In this document: positions 6,441 through 6,453 of the stretch, one piece after another | How the letters are laid out: every line of letters starts with the position of its first letter | Position numbering within the stretch: the stretch's first letter is position 1 | Assembly (NCBI GenBank): GCA_002435985.1 | Contig: DIXD01000011.1 | Location: forward strand, 1-6,453 | DNA length: 6,453 nucleotides | Source of the DNA: Spirochaetaceae bacterium UBA6089 | GTDB lineage: Bacteria; Spirochaetota; Spirochaetia; Treponematales; Rectinemataceae | Direction: 5' to 3' | Program-made: the position numbers and the translations under genes | The notes under the pieces: generated by a model | The model's database searches: none | Told to the model about the DNA's origin: nothing | The model's input: only the letters and a program-made list of their open reading frames with translations

Positions 6441-6453
6441 GGGAGGAACAATG
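6441..6453 (+). CDS. start of a following gene: Shine-Dalgarno sequence plus ATG only
   Basis: GGGAGGAA (6441-6448) is a strong Shine-Dalgarno sequence, and an ATG follows at 6451-6453, the last bases of the window. The spacing is usual for a real start. No product can be inferred from one codon. The gene lies 41 bases after the stop of the LacI-family regulator on the same strand, so it may be cotranscribed with it or be its regulatory target, for example a sugar transport or catabolic gene. Only position supports that link. No terminator and no convincing -35/-10 pair are visible in 6410-6440. Confidence 0.6.

Noticed and set aside
6426..6441. Possible hairpin CTAC...GTAG and TAATAT as a -10 before the last gene
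   Set aside because: The stem has four pairs with an eight-base loop, and TAATAT (6430-6435) has only TGAATT at -35 distance. Neither is strong enough to call.

Overview
The window comes from a bacterial chromosome and holds ordinary, densely packed housekeeping genes. There are four complete protein genes, one gene cut by the left edge, and the first codon of another at the right edge. I see no insertion sequence, phage gene, CRISPR array, tRNA or rRNA. Codon use looks uniform and moderately GC-rich, with C/G-rich third positions. The nucleoside kinase carrying threonyl-tRNA-synthetase-like N-terminal domains, the dihydroorotate-dehydrogenase-like protein and the TACAAT-type promoters suggest a spirochaete (Treponema/Sphaerochaeta-like). 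This placement is an inference from gene content; Bacillota and other anaerobes also carry such genes.

Left part, + strand. The last 367 codons of thrS (threonyl-tRNA synthetase) run from base 1 to 1104. After a 56-base gap holding an extended -10 promoter, two genes form a likely operon 24 bases apart: a dihydroorotate-dehydrogenase-like flavoprotein (1161-2147) that lacks the catalytic cysteine of true class 1 enzymes, and a malic enzyme (2172-3629). Both have strong Shine-Dalgarno sequences.

Middle, - strand. A 559-residue uridine-kinase-type protein with TGS and SAD-like N-terminal domains (5318-3639) converges on the malic enzyme gene, with 9 bases between the stop codons and no convincing terminator.

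Right part, + strand. A LacI-family regulator (5381-6409) diverges from the kinase gene. Its near-consensus promoter (TTGACG, 17 bases, TACAAT) ends only 9 bases before its ATG, and there is no Shine-Dalgarno sequence, so its mRNA is probably leaderless or nearly so. The kinase gene also has a -10-like hexamer 6 bases before its ATG and no Shine-Dalgarno sequence. A new gene begins at 6451 behind a strong Shine-Dalgarno sequence and is a natural candidate target of the regulator.

The genes fit central functions: translation (thrS), C4-acid/pyruvate metabolism (malic enzyme with an uncharacterised flavoprotein), pyrimidine salvage (kinase) and probably carbohydrate regulation (LacI type). Nothing here forces the conclusion of a new system. 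The most useful observations are the divergent, apparently leaderless promoter pair, the altered active site of the DHOD-like protein, and the degenerate editing-domain site in the kinase.
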